Virus record (IMG/VR): IMGVR_UViG_3300030117_000741
Location: 1 to 42,724 of that record
Strand: one strand, 5' to 3'
Length of the DNA: 42,724 nt
DNA from: a virus
Shown: positions 10,701-18,461 of the stretch, piece after piece
How the letters are laid out: every line of letters starts with the position of its first letter
How positions within the stretch are numbered: position 1 is the first letter of the stretch
Program-made: the position numbers and the translations under genes
Notes under the pieces: generated by a model
Databases searched by the model: none
The model's input: only the letters and a program-made list of their open reading frames with translations
What the model was told of the DNA's origin: nothing

Positions 10701-13700
10701 AGCAGTTGGTATGAATTGTTTATCGTCTAATACCACAGCTAATAACAATACTGCCGTTGGATATAATTCATTAAATGCAAATACTACAGCATCAGATAAT
10801 ACAGCAGTTGGAAGAAATGCTTTACACGCAAACACAACTGGAACACAGAATGTTGCTCTAGGTTCGCAATCTCTACCTAACAATACTACTGGAGCTCAAA
10901 ATACTGCTTTAGGCTATGGAACTTTAAATGCAAATACTACAGCAGATAACAATACAGCCGTTGGTAATAGTAGTTTATTATTAAATCAAACTGGGGCTAA
11001 CAATACTGCTGTTGGTGGTGAAGCATTAAAGGCTAATACAGCAAGTGATAATACTGCGATAGGTTATAGAACATTGTTTGTAAATACAAGTGGATATAGT
11101 AATACTGGTGTTGGTAAATCTGCTTTATATGCAAACACAACTGGACAACAAAATACTGCAACTGGCTATAACTCTTTAAGTTCAAATACTAATGGATATC
11201 ACAATACTGGATTAGGTTCTTCAGCTTTAGGCTCAAACACAACTGGTCATGATAACACCGCTATTGGTAAGAGTGCTTTAATTAACAACGTAACAGGTGC
11301 TTATAACACCGCTGTAGGTAGATCAGCATTACATTCATCTGGTAGTTCTAGTAATAATATTGCTCTTGGCTATTTTGCTTTATATGTAAACACAACTGGG
11401 GGTCAAAACGTAGCCGTAGGAAACTACACATTAGACTCAAATACAAGTGGAGAATATAATACAGCGGTAGGCTACCAGGCTCTAACTTCTAACACAACTG
11501 CTGCTAATAACACTGGTATTGGTAGGCAAGCTTTAAAAAATAACACAACTGGTTTCGCTAATACTGCCGTTGGTGGTTACAGTTGTGAGGAAAACACAGA
11601 GGGATATTATTTAACTGCCGTTGGTTACCAGGCATTAGAAAACAATACAACTGGTAATTCAAATACTGCTGTTGGTAGAAGGGCTTTAATGTCTAATACC
11701 GAAGCAAATAATAATACAGCAGTTGGTAGTCAAGCTTTAGATCAAAACACAACTGGAGGATCTTGTACGGCTATAGGGGCTCAAGCTTTAGATGCGAATA
11801 TAAGTGGATATTCTAATACGGCTGTAGGTGTTGGTTCTTTGTCTGCTAATACTACAGCAAGTGATAACGTAGCAGTTGGTGTAAATAGTTTAGGTCAAAA
11901 TACAATAGGAGCATCAAACACAGCAGTTGGAAAAAATGCTTTGTACGGAAACACTACTGCATCTAACAACACAGCAATGGGAGATGATGCCCTACTACGA
12001 AACACAACTGGATCAGCAAACGTAGCTGTTGGAACTTTTGCTTTAGATGCTAATACTACTGGTGGTTCAAATGTTGCTATTGGACACAACTCTTTAACTA
12101 CTGCAACAGATGCACCTGGAAATGTTGGTGTAGGTCGTGGAACTTTATACAGTACTACTTCTGGGGGATATAATGTTGGTATTGGTCTTTATGCTCTTTA
12201 CGACAATACAACTGGTGCATCTAACATTGGTATAGGTCAAAATGTTTTAGAGAATAATACAAGTGGTGATGATAACGTAGCAATAGGTAAAAAAGCTTTA
12301 TATAATAACACCACCGCAGATAATAATATTGCCATCGGTGAACAAGCTTTAGAAGCTAATACTACTGGTACAGCAAATATAGCACTAGGTTATAAAGCAT
12401 CAGCATCTAAAACACTAGGCAACTACATGGTTGCTATTGGATATGAAGCTTTATCTACTATTACAAATGCTAGTGAAACTGTAGCTATTGGCTATCAAGC
12501 CATGAAAAATTCTACCAATGGTGGAAGCGTAGCTATTGGCGCACAATCTTTATACAATCAAACAAGTGGTTATTGGAACACAGCAGTTGGAGTCAGGGCA
12601 TTATATTCAGTTACCACGAATACGCACAATTCAGCATTTGGCTACCACGCTTTATATAATAATACTGCTAGTTTTAATGATGCTTTTGGCTGGAAAGTTT
12701 TACATACCGCTACTACTGGTTATTGCAATGCTGTCTTTGGTCAAGGTTCTGCACAAAATCTTACTACTGGATTTGAAAACACAATATTAGGTAATAACGC
12801 TGGTACAGCAATAACTACTCACTCAAGAAACGTAGCTATTGGTAGAGAATGTTTACAGCGTTTTAAAGCAAGTAATAATGTTGCCATTGGCCGCCAAGCT
12901 ATGCGAGGTGTTGCCGATCAAAGTACTGGCAGTAATAACGTAATGATTGGTCATCTGTCTGGTCTAGTGCTTACAACTGGGGAAGGAAATGTAGCAGTTG
13001 GAGCAGAAACTTTGAGTGCTAATACCACAGCTTCTAACAATACTGCTGTTGGTCGTTATGCTTTAACAAATACAACTACAGGAGACCTTAATACGGCTAT
13101 TGGTTATAACTGTATGGCTGCCAACCAAACTTCTGATCGAAATGTAGCAATAGGCGGTTATGCTTTATCTTCTTACAATACTACAGGTGATGCTTATGTA
13201 ACTGCTATTGGTTATGGTGCTGCTAGTAACTCAACTACTGCTGGTCAGTTTGTTGCCATAGGTGGTTCTTGTTTAGGTTCTCAAACTACTGCCAACTACA
13301 ACGTAGGAATGGGTTACAACTGCCTGGCTGGTACATCAACAGGTGGTGCTAACACAGCTATTGGTAGGTCAGCTATGTACTCTAACCAAACAGGGTCACA
13401 TAATACCGCAGTTGGATATAACACGTTAGTTAATAACACCGCTAGTCTTAATACTGCTGTAGGTAGCCAGGCATTGCAAGTAAACACAAGTGGAACAAAC
13501 AATACCGCAGTAGGTGCTTACTCTCTAGACGCTAATACAGCAGGAAGTGAAAATGCTGCATGTGGAGATAATGCTTTACCGATACTTACAACAGGAAGTA
13601 AAAATACAGCGGTGGGTCGTTATGCTGGCGATGGTGTAACAACTGGATCAAACAATACTTTAATTGGTTATGGTTCTGCCGCTGCCTCAAGTTCAGCAAG

Positions 13701-14076
13701 TAACGCTATTACACTTGGAGATAGCAATGTTACAACTCTTAGATGTAATACACAAACTATATCTTCCTTATCAGATGCAAGAGATAAAACAAATGTAATT
13801 GACTTACCAGAAGGCTTGAATTTTATAACTAAACTAAGACCTGTCAAATTTGAATGGGCTACCAGGCATGGTTCTGTAAAAGATGGATCGTTTGAACATG
13901 GTTTTATCGCCCAGGACTTACAAGTAGCGCAAAAAGAAAATGATGCAAATTATTTAAATATGGTTATGGATGAAAACCCTGACAAGTTAGAAGCAAGTTA
14001 TGGAAAATTAGTACCTATTTTAGTAAAAGCTATACAAGAATTATCAGAAAAAGTTGTTGCCCTGGAAACAGGGTGA
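7750..14076 (+). CDS. Tail fibre / receptor-binding protein, 2108 aa, with self-cleaving S74 chaperone
   Basis: Residues 1-~130 resemble the T7 gp17 N-terminal virion-attachment domain (opening MPLSYKTFTGNSGSPQ, ending in a coiled coil near 120-160). Residues ~168-198 carry the common fibre motif MTGNINVNSNKVINVSDPTN. Residues ~531-701 are a stalk of 10-residue repeats of the type NINAVNSNST. Residues 780-1984 are about 71 tandem 17-residue repeats of the type NTAVGxxALxxNTTGxx, as in YadA-type beta-roll heads. Residues ~2005-2108 form a Peptidase_S74 intramolecular chaperone: Ser2008 starts the SDARDK motif where such domains self-cleave after trimerisation, and a coiled coil ends the protein. 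T7 gp17 is 553 aa, so this fibre is nearly four times longer. The start has only a weak AAG-type ribosome binding site. Function is host recognition. Confidence 0.93.
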   Translation: MPLSYKTFTGNSGSPQSTFTLDFPYILKDHVKLYYGRNILNNTQTSTLVNGTDYNFTSDNTVQLIGSTLNSGTTVGDPHNLANGVELTIERDTPDSTQIVEFQDGSNLIGDNLNNANLQNLFVVQEQQDKNDLSATKAQAAETASNTATANVATLTSTQFKADGSTLMTGNINVNSNKVINVSDPTNAQDAVTKNYLERTGSITSTQIANGTIVDDDINASANIDGSKIANDSISMDKLDSGTLPADVKVGTGSIIDGTILDTDINSATAIQGSKLQAATGTNAGSMSAADKAKLDGIEAGAKDDLTPGEVRQKVQDASDSNVFTDDDHTKLNNAVTLTDNQTLTNKTLTSPVINQMSGTAIKTSGVSTSDLEVYSAKRAGEIFYQKDTLSEIISTENWSASDDKVATTAAIDARITDLVDDVGGFVPIANELSFPNSNPDLNDGAGTLVSIKALSTNRTANSSGELAIANGTLNNSTVFITGLGSNETLPQGFGLIVESSAGAVNNTYTFHRLTPKATEVTTVASKSTEISTVHTNITAVNSVFNNLTAINAVNNNSTNINAVNSNSTNINAVAGNETNINAVKNNATNINAVVSNANNINDVANNETNINAVKNNETNINAVNSNSTNINTVASSNNNINQVATNINNVSTVANAISNVNNVGNSINNLNNVHSSLSNVNNVSNNIASVNTVASNLGTVNDFAARYRSGASNPTTSLDTGDIFFNTTSKELKVYNGTAWQNGVTATGNLASLGNNTFTADQVIHGITVGKGASSVANNTALGVSALAANTSGNDNLAVGSLALEDNTSGGHNIALGRKALKTNTTQSNNVAIGSHALNVATASNNTAIGHLALTANTTGSPNTAVGNLALTDNTTGNRNVGIGHDALRKNITGNNNTAVGGQAMYYNTSGGNNAAFGYFALGQNTTGIQNTALGFGALDANTTASNNTAVGNMALSTNTTGFQNVAVGANALDANTTGGNCTAVGMNCLSSNTTANNNTAVGYNSLNANTTASDNTAVGRNALHANTTGTQNVALGSQSLPNNTTGAQNTALGYGTLNANTTADNNTAVGNSSLLLNQTGANNTAVGGEALKANTASDNTAIGYRTLFVNTSGYSNTGVGKSALYANTTGQQNTATGYNSLSSNTNGYHNTGLGSSALGSNTTGHDNTAIGKSALINNVTGAYNTAVGRSALHSSGSSSNNIALGYFALYVNTTGGQNVAVGNYTLDSNTSGEYNTAVGYQALTSNTTAANNTGIGRQALKNNTTGFANTAVGGYSCEENTEGYYLTAVGYQALENNTTGNSNTAVGRRALMSNTEANNNTAVGSQALDQNTTGGSCTAIGAQALDANISGYSNTAVGVGSLSANTTASDNVAVGVNSLGQNTIGASNTAVGKNALYGNTTASNNTAMGDDALLRNTTGSANVAVGTFALDANTTGGSNVAIGHNSLTTATDAPGNVGVGRGTLYSTTSGGYNVGIGLYALYDNTTGASNIGIGQNVLENNTSGDDNVAIGKKALYNNTTADNNIAIGEQALEANTTGTANIALGYKASASKTLGNYMVAIGYEALSTITNASETVAIGYQAMKNSTNGGSVAIGAQSLYNQTSGYWNTAVGVRALYSVTTNTHNSAFGYHALYNNTASFNDAFGWKVLHTATTGYCNAVFGQGSAQNLTTGFENTILGNNAGTAITTHSRNVAIGRECLQRFKASNNVAIGRQAMRGVADQSTGSNNVMIGHLSGLVLTTGEGNVAVGAETLSANTTASNNTAVGRYALTNTTTGDLNTAIGYNCMAANQTSDRNVAIGGYALSSYNTTGDAYVTAIGYGAASNSTTAGQFVAIGGSCLGSQTTANYNVGMGYNCLAGTSTGGANTAIGRSAMYSNQTGSHNTAVGYNTLVNNTASLNTAVGSQALQVNTSGTNNTAVGAYSLDANTAGSENAACGDNALPILTTGSKNTAVGRYAGDGVTTGSNNTLIGYGSAAASSSASNAITLGDSNVTTLRCNTQTISSLSDARDKTNVIDLPEGLNFITKLRPVKFEWATRHGSVKDGSFEHGFIAQDLQVAQKENDANYLNMVMDENPDKLEASYGKLVPILVKAIQELSEKVVALETG
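9340..9850 (+). repeat. In-frame decad (30-bp) repeat stalk in the tail fibre
   Basis: About 14-16 imperfect units of ten residues (NINAVNSNST, NINAVAGNET, NINAVKNNAT and so on), with Ile/Val at fixed positions and Asn/Ser/Thr between. The pattern indicates a trimeric fibrous stalk. Units drift toward the 3' end (NVNNVGNSIN, NLNNVHSSLS). Confidence 0.85.
10087..13701 (+). repeat. About 71 tandem 51-bp coding repeats (17-residue NTAVG repeats)
   Basis: Reading the translation I count about 71 consecutive units of the form N-T/V-A-V/I/L-G-x-x-A-L-x-x-N-T-T-G-x-x. Most are exactly 17 residues; a few are 16, 18, 19 or 20. The G at position 5 and the small or aliphatic residues at 3, 4, 8 and 9 are nearly invariant, as in YadA/Hia-type beta-roll heads. 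Nucleotide identity between units is moderate, so expansion is not very recent, although pieces such as ACTAATACT recur. Antisense open frames here are by-products of the repeat. Confidence 0.92.
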
Positions 14077-14109
14077 TAACGAGCAAACCACAAAATACAG
14101 GAGGTTAAT

Positions 14110-14358
14110 GTGGAAGAAAAAACAGCCGAAGAAGTAGCACAAATTTTTAAAGCTGCTGGCGATAGCGTTACGCTAATTAATGGTACACAACCAGAGTGGG
14201 AAACTGCTGACGAATGGAAAGATACCATTAAACGTAACGTAGAGCATCTTGAAATTATCAAGGCTTATAAAAAGGTAGATGAAACAACATCTATTTGGAC
14301 GTCTGAAGACTTCACCGCTATTGACAAAGCTATTGTTGATGGCAAAAAACTTTATTAA
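14110..14358 (+). CDS. Conserved-looking small hypothetical protein (82 aa), GTG start
   Basis: I do not recognise a functional family. The protein is acidic and helical, with Trp residues near 30, 36 and 63 (PEWETADEW, SIWTSEDF). The start is GTG at 14110, placed 5 nt after AGGAGG (14099-14104). An ATG at 14108 in another frame yields only nine codons, so GTG is preferred. It follows the tail fibre by about 30 nt and is probably co-transcribed with it. A role in late assembly is only a guess from position. Confidence 0.75.
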   Translation: MEEKTAEEVAQIFKAAGDSVTLINGTQPEWETADEWKDTIKRNVEHLEIIKAYKKVDETTSIWTSEDFTAIDKAIVDGKKLY

Positions 14359-14376
14359 TTATTTTTTTAAAAAACC

Positions 14377-14556
14377 ATGACCCAATTTACTATTGAATCA
14401 CTTCAACAAAGACTACAGCAACTTGCTTTAGAAAGAGACCAGCTTGGTATTTCTTTCAATCAACTTACTGGTGCAATGCTTGAAATTGAAAAGCAAATTG
14501 AACAAATGAAGAAAGACGAAAATCCTGAAGAAGTAAAAGAAGTTGAAAGTGTTTAA
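14377..14556 (+). CDS. Small coiled-coil protein (59 aa)
   Basis: Begins MTQFTIESLQQRLQQLALER and is predicted to be a helical coiled coil with heptad-like Leu/Ile spacing and an acidic tail. No family recognised. There is no strong ribosome binding site before the ATG. The stop overlaps the next start (TAATG at 14554-14558), indicating translational coupling with the membrane protein downstream. Confidence 0.65.
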   Translation: MTQFTIESLQQRLQQLALERDQLGISFNQLTGAMLEIEKQIEQMKKDENPEEVKEVESV

Positions 14557-15053
14557 TGGAAATATATCTGCCTGATTTACCATCAACAGATTTTATCCTT
14601 AAACCACCTACGACAATATTTTATCCACCTTTAGCGGAAGTTCCATATCTAGATCCCCTTCTTCTCCCAAGCCTGGAACAGGTAGAGTCGGGTTTGGGAG
14701 ATCAGGGATCTTCTTCTGGAGAAGAAAAAGCATCTTCAGAGGAGGAAGTGTCACCACTAACAAAAGAAATAATACCGACAAACCTGCCAGAAAATAAAGA
14801 ACTTTACACAAGTGTAGATGATGCAGCTACGTTTAATTTACCTTTTTTTGGGGAGATGCCAATACCTTCTCCAGAGGTAATTGCATCGAGTGTAATAGCA
14901 TCCAGCGTAAGTGCTACTGCTGCTGTTGCAGGATCAATAGTTCTTCAATCTGTAATCACACAATTAAAAAAGATATTAACGAAAATATTTAAAAAAGTTC
15001 TTAAAAAAGAAGTAGCAAATGTTAAAGAAAAAATGTTAGATCAAAAAAAATAG
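14556..15053 (+). CDS. Proline/acid-rich protein with C-terminal membrane segment (165 aa)
   Basis: The N-terminal ~70 residues are rich in Pro, Leu, Ser and Glu and look disordered. A hydrophobic, Ala/Ser/Val-rich segment at about residues 108-135 (VIASSVIASSVSATAAVAGS) should cross or bury in a membrane. It is followed by a strongly basic helix (LKKILTKIFKKVLKK). It is coupled to the preceding coiled-coil gene (TAATG). Topology fits a membrane-associated late protein; a holin or virion role is possible but not demonstrated. Confidence 0.7.
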   Translation: MEIYLPDLPSTDFILKPPTTIFYPPLAEVPYLDPLLLPSLEQVESGLGDQGSSSGEEKASSEEEVSPLTKEIIPTNLPENKELYTSVDDAATFNLPFFGEMPIPSPEVIASSVIASSVSATAAVAGSIVLQSVITQLKKILTKIFKKVLKKEVANVKEKMLDQKK

Positions 15054-15128
15054 TTTAAAATTTAAAAAGCTTACAACTTTTACAACGTGCTGATAAAACA
15101 GCCACCGCTCTGTATTAGTCAATGTAGG

Positions 15129-15668
15129 CTATTTTTTTGTCTTAAAAAGATCAGAGTTCTGACGAACGTAAGTCCTAATGTTTATTACATCAGAGCAAAG
15201 TCCAGCGTATTTAGATTTAGGATTAATCATATAGCCAGAGGCATGAAGTTGTGAACACTTTAAAACTCTCACTAATTGCTTATCATGCTCTTGCTTGTCT
15301 AATTCTTCTTTGGCTAAGTCTAACTTTACTTTTGCTAACTCCTCGCACGTTTTATTATTAGTACCTAAAGGAACCATAAAAGATAATTGCATACCCCAAC
15401 CTTCATTTATACTGTATGTCTCTTCACCCTGGGCATCATTGCCTGTATAAAAAGGTGTAAATGCCATTGTTGGTTGGCTACATACTAAATTTCCAAACTG
15501 CAACTTACCTGTCATTCCATTATTAACATTCATATTTTGGTTGATAATACTAGAATTACCAACTGCATTAGGTTGTGCTACTACATCAGTACCGCCTTCT
15601 GCTTTGACAGGATTACTGACTAAATACAGACAAGCTAGTAATAACGCTTGTGGTCGTAATCGTATCAT
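15129..15668 (-). CDS. Secreted/periplasmic protein with signal peptide (179 aa)
   Basis: The N-terminus MIRLRPQALLLACLYLVSNP has a short positive region and a hydrophobic core, with a likely signal peptidase I site after VKA (residue 24). An LLAC tetrapeptide resembles a lipobox, but the hydrophobic core before it is too short. The centre (TMAFTPFYTGNDAQ...WGMQLSFMVPLG) looks like beta structure; the C-terminal half is a charged helix. Four Cys could form disulphides. It is last in a three-gene minus-strand cassette and overlaps the upstream gene by 56 nt. No family recognised; an envelope or lysis-related role is inferred from export and position. Confidence 0.75.
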   Translation of the reverse strand: MIRLRPQALLLACLYLVSNPVKAEGGTDVVAQPNAVGNSSIINQNMNVNNGMTGKLQFGNLVCSQPTMAFTPFYTGNDAQGEETYSINEGWGMQLSFMVPLGTNNKTCEELAKVKLDLAKEELDKQEHDKQLVRVLKCSQLHASGYMINPKSKYAGLCSDVINIRTYVRQNSDLFKTKK

Positions 15669-15972
15669 TCTGTGTGATTTGTTCTGTTAATGCTCCAGCA
15701 GCCCTTGTAGTGACTTGAAGCGACCAATCTGCTGAAGCATCAGCAACAGTAAATACAGCATCACCACCAGCAATACCAGCAGAAGCAGCTACAGAAATGT
15801 TAGATGCTTCCCAAGAATTTAAAGCCGATCCATATTTTTCTGTGACAATAGATCGAGTTATAGTTTGAGTAGTATTCTCAGTTCTGTTGCTAGAACCAGT
15901 AGTCCAGGTGGGTAAAGGATTAGCAAAACAAGGTGCTGTAATAAACAGACTTAGCAATAAAAATTTCTTCAT
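15613..15972 (-). CDS. Secreted small protein with signal peptide (119 aa)
   Basis: Starts MKKFLLLSLFITAPCFANP, a classic signal peptide with probable cleavage after CFA. The mature part is Ser/Thr/Ala-rich and predicted beta. No family recognised. Its ATG overlaps the stop of the upstream two-helix membrane protein (ATGA at 15969-15972), and its 3' end overlaps the next exported protein by 56 nt. The tight packing of two exported proteins recalls spanin-type nesting, but there is no clear lipobox or membrane anchor, so I do not call spanins. Confidence 0.72.
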   Translation of the reverse strand: MKKFLLLSLFITAPCFANPLPTWTTGSSNRTENTTQTITRSIVTEKYGSALNSWEASNISVAASAGIAGGDAVFTVADASADWSLQVTTRAAGALTEQITQNDTITTTSVITSLSVFSQ

Positions 15973-16229
15973 TTGATACCTACATTAGTGTCTTTATTAT
16001 CCACTATTTTTGGAGTATTATTGTTCTTTTTCTTACCAACTTGCAAACCGAAACTGGCAAGACTTCCCGAAAAAATCGAAGCGATAAAAGTTGGATCAAA
16101 GTCCACAATCTTTTTTCCACTAGGGGGTTCATAATAGCTTGCTGTTAACATTCCAGCAGACCAAACTAATACCGCAATTTTGACAATCGTTTCGACACGA
16201 TTACCTTCTTTTTCTTCTTGATCTTCCAT
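15969..16229 (-). CDS. Small two-helix membrane protein, holin candidate (86 aa)
   Basis: An acidic N-terminus is followed by a hydrophobic segment at about residues 13-33 (IVKIAVLVWSAGMLTASYY), a polar turn, a second segment at about 46-63 (FIASIFSGSLASFGL) and a basic tail. Size and topology match class II-type phage holins; sequence alone cannot prove this. It is first in the cassette with the two exported proteins. No Shine-Dalgarno precedes the ATG; instead a TTACA-N4-TGTAA dyad lies 8 nt upstream. No endolysin is recognisable anywhere in the window. Confidence 0.65.
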   Translation of the reverse strand: MEDQEEKEGNRVETIVKIAVLVWSAGMLTASYYEPPSGKKIVDFDPTFIASIFSGSLASFGLQVGKKKNNNTPKIVDNKDTNVGIK

Positions 16230-16236
16230 AGTTGTT

Positions 16237-16250
16237 TTACATATGTGTAA
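16237..16250. promoter_or_regulatory. Dyad TTACA-TATG-TGTAA between divergent genes
   Basis: A perfect inverted repeat of TTACA with a 4-bp spacer lies in the divergent gap between the holin candidate (-) and the 51-residue gene (+). It is the most symmetrical member of a seven-site family in this window and could control both directions. Confidence 0.7.
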
Positions 16251-16282
16251 TCGTTACTCTATAGGTATATCTAATAAACATT

Positions 16283-16438
16283 ATGCTTGCAATCCTACGC
16301 CCAATTCTCTTTTCTTTTATCAAATCAAAAGCGATAAAAATTTTAGTGCTAGATATTTTAAAAGCACTCGTAAAGCAAAGTTCAAATAAAATTGATGACC
16401 AGCTTGTTGCAATTATTGAAGAAAAACTACTGGTTTAA
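16283..16438 (+). CDS. Small helical protein (51 aa), convergent with exonuclease
   Basis: MLAILRPILFSFIKSKAIK opens an amphipathic, all-helical protein ending in an acidic, aliphatic helix. It is the only plus-strand gene within the minus-strand block. It is transcribed away from the dyad at 16237 and its 3' end overlaps the exonuclease 3' end by 4 nt. No good ribosome binding site is seen. A small protein of this style is familiar to me from cyanophage genomes but has no known function. Confidence 0.6.
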   Translation: MLAILRPILFSFIKSKAIKILVLDILKALVKQSSNKIDDQLVAIIEEKLLV

Positions 16439-17202
16439 AAAGCATCCCAAACCATATCAAAAGTAGGTGGTTGCCAATAAACAACATCACCGCCTATATA
16501 TTCATCTTTTCTTAGTATCCTGGCTAATTTTCCTGTATTCCATGGATCAGGTACATTGCCTGGATCTTTCTTTTCAGCCTTGTCATATTCTCTTTTAACT
16601 ATTTTCCATAAATCATATGTGCTTTGAGCATTAAGCCATTCTTCTGATCTAAATAATTTATTTTGGTCTCCTATACCAGGGCAACCAAAAAAATTGTCAG
16701 CTCTATCTCCTACTAATATCTGCTTATAAAAGTGCATATCTGCTTCTCTTTCAGTAATCCGTATTATTTCTTCGTCATGTAAATGTAGTCCAGGAATAGT
16801 TTTTAAATCTTTGTCACCGCTAACAATCACATCACCTTTTTTTGTAGATATGCCAATTGCATCATCTGCTTCTAAGTTTTTATATCTGACGATGGGCCAC
16901 GTTTCAGAAATCCATTCTCGTAACTTGGCATACCCAGCGGGTCTCCTATACTTCCTTCTGTTTGATTTGTAGGTGGGCGAGAGATTATAGCGGAAGTTCG
17001 TGCTTGAACCCAGGGCCATGACCATTTCGTAGTCAGGTAAGATTTTTGCGAGCCTTTGTATCTCGGCATCGACTCCGAATTTTGCATCATTAATTTGACA
17101 GTAATAAGACCAAATGCCGTCATCTAATTCGTACTCGTACTCATTGGCACAAGCATGACGGTAAGTAAAAAGTTCAACGTCTATGTAAGCTTTGTTTTTC
17201 AT
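16435..17202 (-). CDS. T7 gp6-like 5'-3' exonuclease (255 aa)
   Basis: FEN/5'-3' exonuclease family. Acidic metal-binding clusters are visible: D113-D114 in LEADDAIGI, D130 and D132 in SGDKDLKTI, and D166 and D169 in GDRADNFFG, followed by the helix-hairpin-helix-like CPGIG. The basic arch is at about residues 75-95 (YKSNRRKYRRPAGYAKL). It should degrade DNA ends, remove primers and support recombination. The start at 17202 overlaps the helicase stop as ATGA, so an upstream in-frame ATG at 17217 is rejected. In T7-like phages a DNA polymerase gene normally lies between helicase and exonuclease; here there is none. The central part (about 16885-17110) is richer in GC (48% in two lines counted) than its flanks. 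Confidence 0.9.
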   Translation of the reverse strand: MKNKAYIDVELFTYRHACANEYEYELDDGIWSYYCQINDAKFGVDAEIQRLAKILPDYEMVMALGSSTNFRYNLSPTYKSNRRKYRRPAGYAKLREWISETWPIVRYKNLEADDAIGISTKKGDVIVSGDKDLKTIPGLHLHDEEIIRITEREADMHFYKQILVGDRADNFFGCPGIGDQNKLFRSEEWLNAQSTYDLWKIVKREYDKAEKKDPGNVPDPWNTGKLARILRKDEYIGGDVVYWQPPTFDMVWDAF

Positions 17203-18461
17203 GCTGGTTCTATCCATTTTTGATCAAGAAATTGGTTATCCTCGTGAAACTCAAACGAGCCAGCGTAACCACATCTGCCTAACATTCGATTTTTTAGACA
17301 GTAACTATGTGTAAGATTTGTACCCCTGGATCTACCCAATGCCCATATAGTGTCAGCAAGTTGGACTACGGAGTGTGATCCGCGTATGTCATGTAATTCA
17401 GGGATGCCGCCATCTTCCATATTTTTTACCTGGGAAGATGATCTATTGAGATGAGAAATAGCAAATACTGTGCATTTAGTAGCAGCAATAAAACTTCGAA
17501 TTTTTGTAATTAAAGAATCTAAATGCCTGGTATCTAGTGCTAATCCAGAACCAATAATTGTTAAATGATCAAGATAGATATGTTTGCAGCCAAGAGACCT
17601 AACCATGTAATTCATTCTTTGAAGAATTATGTTTTCGTCTAATGAGCCAAAGTGATCAAACAGCTCTAGCATGCCGCCTTTGGTTACAAACTTATCTGCT
17701 GTAGCAATGTCTTCTATTTGTTGATCTGTAAAGCCAGCATAATTTTGCCTGGCATGTAATTGAAGACCAGCAGCCATGCCGACAAACCTAAAAATAGCTT
17801 CTTCTGCTGTTTCTTCTAAGCCAATCCAACCGCATTTAACACCTCGCTCCATATCATGCAGAGCCAATGCCCTGGCAAATGTAGTCTTGCCAATTCCTGA
17901 GCCTGCTATTAAAACTATTAGCTGGTTGTCATAAAAAGGAGTCATACGATTCCATGCACCAAAACCACAATCAGTTGCAGTTCTGTTAGGAGGTTTTATT
18001 GTGATGCCTGCATATGCACTTGCAGATTTAATTCCATCAGGACGTAGTTCTTTAGCGGCAAAAATAGCTTCTTTTACAGCCATACTGCCTAGCTCAACTA
18101 ACGTGTCGTTTGCATCTTTTAAAGGAAAGACAACACGCCTGACTTGCCCTGGCTGAAATAATTCAACTATTGCATTGGCCGCTTCTTCACCTGGTTCATC
18201 CATATCAGTAGCAATGTAAATAGTTTTAAAAGGATTAAAATAATCCAAATGTTTTTTTACAAAATTTGCTGCTGATTGAGCACCATTTGGAACTGAGACA
18301 CCAATCACTTTTCCGTTTGTTGAATATGTGATTGAGGGAGCATCGAACTCTCCTTCGCATATAGCGACTCCATCATGGTGCTTAGGATTTGCGAGATGTG
18401 AACCAAACCCTGCGACTTCTTTCGGTTTTCCTGTCCAACTGATTCTGTCATTTTTATTCAT
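17199..18461 (-). CDS. TOPRIM-helicase: T7 gp4-like replicative helicase lacking the zinc-finger part (420 aa)
   Basis: Residues ~30-110 hold a TOPRIM primase core: CEGEFDA with the catalytic Glu, and IATDMDEPGEEA with the DxD. The RecA-like helicase follows: Walker A GSGIGKTT with K192, then LEETAEEAIFRF, the Walker B-like IYLDHLTIIGSG, the ISHLNRSSS sensor, and DIRGSHSVVQLADTIWALGR, all aligning by eye with T7 gp4. The protein begins where T7 gp4 would be mid-RNA-polymerase-domain, so the zinc finger and the first part of that domain are in the separate upstream gene. The ATG overlaps that gene's stop by 8 nt (ATGAATAA), in the +1 frame. It unwinds DNA at the fork and, with the upstream protein, should prime. 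Confidence 0.92.
   Translation of the reverse strand: MNKNDRISWTGKPKEVAGFGSHLANPKHHDGVAICEGEFDAPSITYSTNGKVIGVSVPNGAQSAANFVKKHLDYFNPFKTIYIATDMDEPGEEAANAIVELFQPGQVRRVVFPLKDANDTLVELGSMAVKEAIFAAKELRPDGIKSASAYAGITIKPPNRTATDCGFGAWNRMTPFYDNQLIVLIAGSGIGKTTFARALALHDMERGVKCGWIGLEETAEEAIFRFVGMAAGLQLHARQNYAGFTDQQIEDIATADKFVTKGGMLELFDHFGSLDENIILQRMNYMVRSLGCKHIYLDHLTIIGSGLALDTRHLDSLITKIRSFIAATKCTVFAISHLNRSSSQVKNMEDGGIPELHDIRGSHSVVQLADTIWALGRSRGTNLTHSYCLKNRMLGRCGYAGSFEFHEDNQFLDQKWIEPA

Noticed and set aside
10641-12089. Several antisense open frames over the tail fibre repeats
   Set aside because: They arise because the repeat lacks stops in that frame; no ribosome binding sites, and repetitive, low-complexity products.
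10087-13701. Regular repeats that might suggest a CRISPR array or intergenic repeat
   Set aside because: The 51-bp period is in frame and encodes a 17-residue protein repeat; there are no identical repeats with unrelated spacers.
15054-15128. Bidirectional terminator between convergent arms
   Set aside because: Only a weak 4-bp stem (ACAG/CTGT) with a short T-run is visible; not enough to call.
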